In this document: piece by piece, positions 6,025-7,917 of the stretch
Layout of the letters: the number at the start of each line of letters is the position of its first letter
How positions within the stretch are numbered: the stretch's first letter is position 1
Source of the DNA: Elusimicrobiota bacterium
GTDB taxonomy: Bacteria; RUG730
Assembly (NCBI GenBank): GCA_031259185.1
Contig: JAIRLV010000276.1
Location: forward strand, 1 to 7,917
Reading direction: 5' to 3'
DNA length: 7,917 bases
The notes under the pieces: model-generated
Seen by the model: the letters and a program-made list of their open reading frames with translations, nothing else
The model's database searches: none
Told to the model about the DNA's origin: nothing
Translations under genes and position numbers: made by a program

Positions 6025-6834
6025 ATAAGCATAAATATGTATGAAGAATTATATAAATTATCAAACGATAATATTGATGTAGTGAAATCATCTTTTTATA
6101 AATATTATGATACTCCAAATGTAAAGAAAATAGAGAACGTTAGTTGGAGCAAAAAGGCGATTTTGCCAGATAAAAACCCATTTAACATAAATGACTATCC
6201 TGTTTTTTTGTCTTTTCATCCAAGTATTTGGACTTGTATCTATAAAAAAAAGTTCTTAATACAAAATAATATAAAATTTTTGGAAGAAAAAGAGGCTAGT
6301 TGGGTAGATAATCTCTTTCAAGTTCAAACATTATATTTAGCAAAAAAAATAATTTATATTAATACTCCTTTTTATTTTTATAGAAAAAGAAATTTAAAAG
6401 ATTCTGCTGATCTAAAAGATTACAATATCCCTTTTAAAAGAACACAAGAAATTTATTCTTGGATAAGACAAAATAATATATCAAACGAGAATATACTAGC
6501 TTGCCTATATAAAAGGCATCTAAATTATATAATTTCAATCTTGGATAATCTAAAATTTTATAATATTAAAAATGGTATGAAAATTGTCAAACAAATGATT
6601 TACGATATGAATAAAAATATAATACTGCATAATAGTTATATTAATAAAAAAGAAAGAAAAATATACTTGGCATTGAAGAATAGAGCGTATATTTATTGGT
6701 TTTTTAAACAAATTATGGAATTACGAAAATATATATTAAGTATTCATTTTACGCAAAAAAATAAATATATTGCTTTTTGTGGAAAATATTATTATTTTAA
6801 TAATAAAAAGAGATGTAAAAATGCAAAAAAATAG
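5746..6834 (+). CDS. Family 2 glycosyltransferase (second of a tandem pair)
   Basis: A 362-residue GT-A glycosyltransferase. Its N-terminus is almost the same as the preceding protein's: residues 1-62 differ only at positions 2 and 37. It has VYNTEKYL, INDGSTDNS (37-45) and ESDD (89-92) as the metal-binding DXD equivalent. From residue 94 it is a different sequence that still keeps the family landmarks SIWTCIYKKKFL (160-171) and SWVDNLFQVQ (185-194), with Asp188 the likely catalytic acid. The C-terminal 150 residues are rich in Tyr, Asn, Ile and Lys and carry an extension (about 305-362) not seen in the first copy. The divergent acceptor half suggests that it adds a different residue or linkage to the same glycan. 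It starts 27 bases after its neighbour, with a weak AGAG in an A-rich leader, and its last 14 bases overlap pyrK. Confidence 0.84.
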   Translation: MPKISIIIPVYNTEKYLRQCLNSVINQTLKDIEIICINDGSTDNSLEILKEYSQKDSRIKVISKKNSGHGHTMNIGLDNATGEYIGIVESDDYISINMYEELYKLSNDNIDVVKSSFYKYYDTPNVKKIENVSWSKKAILPDKNPFNINDYPVFLSFHPSIWTCIYKKKFLIQNNIKFLEEKEASWVDNLFQVQTLYLAKKIIYINTPFYFYRKRNLKDSADLKDYNIPFKRTQEIYSWIRQNNISNENILACLYKRHLNYIISILDNLKFYNIKNGMKIVKQMIYDMNKNIILHNSYINKKERKIYLALKNRAYIYWFFKQIMELRKYILSIHFTQKNKYIAFCGKYYYFNNKKRCKNAKK

Positions 6835-7858
6835 ACAAATGATAGACTGTAAAATTTTAAGCAACAAAAAAATTTTGAATACAGAAAAATATTTTATGCT
6901 TGAATTAGAATGGAAAAACGCCAATAAAATTTTTTTACCTGGACAATTTGTAGAAATAGAAATATCAAAAAGTTTAGATACTATTTTGAGAAAACCGTTT
7001 ACTGTTTTTGATGCGACAAAAAATTCTATAAAAATTATCTATAAAGTTTTGGGTAAAGGAACAAGATTATTATCTTATCAAAAGAAGGCTGACTTTTTGA
7101 ATATTATAGGTCCTTTAGGAAATTTTTATAATACAAAAATTTTAGATGCAAAGAATGATAAAAAAGAAAATAATTTCCAAAATATATTTATAATTGGCGC
7201 AGGGACAGGTGCCGCAAATATACATTTTTTAATTAAAAATATTATAAATTTTGAACAAAACAATAATGATAACTATTATTATTATTTAATTTTAGGATTT
7301 AAAAGTAAAAATGATATTTTTTGTTTAAAAGAAATTTTTGAATTAAAAAGGCGAATTGCTGATTTAAAAAAAGTTGAAAATTTTCAAATATTTATAACTA
7401 CTGACGACGGGAGTTTTGATAATGGGAAAAAAGGATATGTTACAGATTTTTTTGGGAAATTTGAAAACAAATTAAAATCAGAAAAATCTTTGATTTTTAT
7501 GTGTGGACCAAAAATTGTAATAAAAAAATGGTATGAAAAAATGTTGAAATTAAATGTTAATAATAGTATTGAAAATCTGGGTGATTTTAAAAATCCAAAG
7601 ATAAAAAACAAAAGCAAAGATTTTAAAAAAGAGAATAAAGTACTAGGCTTGGAACGTAGCGCTAAAAAATTTGATTTTAGGGTGACAGAATCATTCAAAA
7701 TGTTCGCATCTTTTGAAGAATATATGGCTTGCGGTTTAGGGGTCTGTAATGGGTGTGTCATAAAAGTTAAGGATCAAAAAAATAAAGAAAAATTTAAATA
7801 TAAGAAAGTTTGTGAATGCGGGACTATTTTTGATTTGGAGGAAATTTTATGGGATTAA
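6821..7858 (+). CDS. pyrK: Dihydroorotate dehydrogenase B electron transfer subunit (with a Lys-rich insertion)
   Basis: This 345-residue iron-sulfur flavoprotein passes electrons from PyrD to NAD+ during pyrimidine synthesis. The FAD domain shows PGQFVEIEI (40-48), RKPFTVFDA (57-65) and GKGTRLLS (78-85). The NAD domain shows IIGPLGNF (95-102), IIGAGTGAAN (124-133), GFKSKNDIF (159-167), TDDGSFDNGKKGYVTD (194-209) and MCGP (227-230). EEYMACGLGVCNGC (299-312) holds three [2Fe-2S] cysteines, C304, C309 and C312; C331 is the fourth, giving the spacing CX4CX2CX18C. The protein is longer than usual (about 250-290) mainly because about 40 extra Lys/Asn-rich residues lie between CGP and the iron-sulfur domain (roughly 245-290). 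ATG 6821 is chosen because PyrK homology begins there and AAAGAGA lies about seven bases upstream; the frame is open to an ATG at 6770. It overlaps the glycosyltransferase by 14 bases and pyrD by 10. Confidence 0.92.
   Translation: MQKNRQMIDCKILSNKKILNTEKYFMLELEWKNANKIFLPGQFVEIEISKSLDTILRKPFTVFDATKNSIKIIYKVLGKGTRLLSYQKKADFLNIIGPLGNFYNTKILDAKNDKKENNFQNIFIIGAGTGAANIHFLIKNIINFEQNNNDNYYYYLILGFKSKNDIFCLKEIFELKRRIADLKKVENFQIFITTDDGSFDNGKKGYVTDFFGKFENKLKSEKSLIFMCGPKIVIKKWYEKMLKLNVNNSIENLGDFKNPKIKNKSKDFKKENKVLGLERSAKKFDFRVTESFKMFASFEEYMACGLGVCNGCVIKVKDQKNKEKFKYKKVCECGTIFDLEEILWD
7837..7842 (+). promoter_or_regulatory. Ribosome binding site deciding the pyrD start
   Basis: GGAGGA inside the end of pyrK lies 6 bases before ATG 7849 and 15 bases before the alternative in-frame ATG 7858. 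The first start is therefore preferred, giving a 10-base overlap with pyrK rather than a TAATG junction. It is one of the best Shine-Dalgarno sequences in the window. Confidence 0.65.
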
Positions 7859-7917
7859 TGAAAAACTATAAAAGTAATCTTTCAATTGAATTTTGTGGAT
7901 TAAAATTTCAAAATCCA
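7849..7917 (+). CDS. pyrD: Dihydroorotate dehydrogenase B catalytic subunit, N-terminal fragment
   Basis: Only the first 23 codons are in the window; the gene runs off the right edge. The visible SIEFCGLKFQNP (residues 12-23) matches the opening beta strand and 'G..f.NP' motif of class 1 dihydroorotate dehydrogenases. The position directly after, and overlapping, pyrK is the classical pyrK-pyrD arrangement of the type 1B heterotetramer, which oxidises dihydroorotate to orotate with FMN and passes electrons to PyrK. The catalytic residues lie outside the window and cannot be checked. Confidence 0.85.
   Translation, partial: MGLMKNYKSNLSIEFCGLKFQNP

Noticed and set aside
6770-6820. Upstream in-frame ATG extending PyrK by 17 residues
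   Set aside because: The extra residues are hydrophobic and unlike any PyrK N-terminus, lie inside the glycosyltransferase gene, and lack a ribosome binding site; ATG 6821 fits homology and has AAAGAGA upstream.
4729-6834. The glycosyltransferase pair as an insertion sequence or transposon remnant
   Set aside because: The direct repeats are coding 5' ends of the genes themselves, with no terminal inverted repeats, target duplications or transposase frame nearby.
7384-7761. Open frame of 125 codons on the minus strand
   Set aside because: It is antisense to conserved PyrK motifs, its Phe/Leu/Ser-rich translation reflects the A-rich sense strand, and it has no independent support.

Overview
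The window is very A+T-rich (by eye roughly three quarters A+T), densely coding, and every gene that can be supported reads on the + strand. The genes point to a Gram-negative bacterium with a lipid-A-type outer membrane: a GnnA/GnnB-like sugar-nucleotide pair, surface-glycan glycosyltransferases and a secreted protein with a Sec signal peptide. The PyrK/PyrD type I B dihydroorotate dehydrogenase fits an NAD-linked, often anaerobic, lifestyle. The lineage cannot be fixed from sequence alone. Low-GC host-associated Gram-negatives (for example Elusimicrobiota, Vampirovibrionia/Melainabacteria, spirochaetes or fusobacteria) are all possible.

Layout. Positions 1-468 hold the C-terminal end of a protein with an Mrr-like PD-(D/E)XK nuclease domain, of the kind found at the C-terminus of some adenine-specific DNA methyltransferases. 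Its codon use is skewed relative to its neighbours (nearly all Ile = ATA, Gly = GGA). After an 89-base gap with a possible promoter comes a tightly packed group: a small MerR-type regulator (558-890), a secreted transglutaminase-like/helical-repeat protein (924-2531), a DegT-family aminotransferase (2531-3628) and a Gfo/Idh dehydrogenase (3625-4578). The last three are joined by 1-base and 4-base overlaps. The dehydrogenase and aminotransferase look like GnnA and GnnB, which convert UDP-GlcNAc to the 3-amino sugar nucleotide used for lipid A with amide-linked acyl chains.

A 150-base spacer (4579-4728) contains a perfect 16-bp palindrome that looks like a ParB parS site lacking its central CG, plus a possible promoter. 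It is followed by two tandem family-2 glycosyltransferases (4729-5718 and 5746-6834). Their first 93 codons are about 91% identical in DNA, whereas the acceptor-side C-terminal parts have diverged completely. The second glycosyltransferase overlaps pyrK (6821-7858), which overlaps pyrD (7849 to window end), so pyrimidine synthesis genes appear co-transcribed with the glycan genes.

Most worth a second look are the duplicated/recombinogenic glycosyltransferase pair, the uncharacterised secreted transglutaminase-like protein translationally coupled to the gnnBA pair, the lysine-rich insertion in PyrK, and the parS-like palindrome. Nothing in the window by itself proves a wholly new system.
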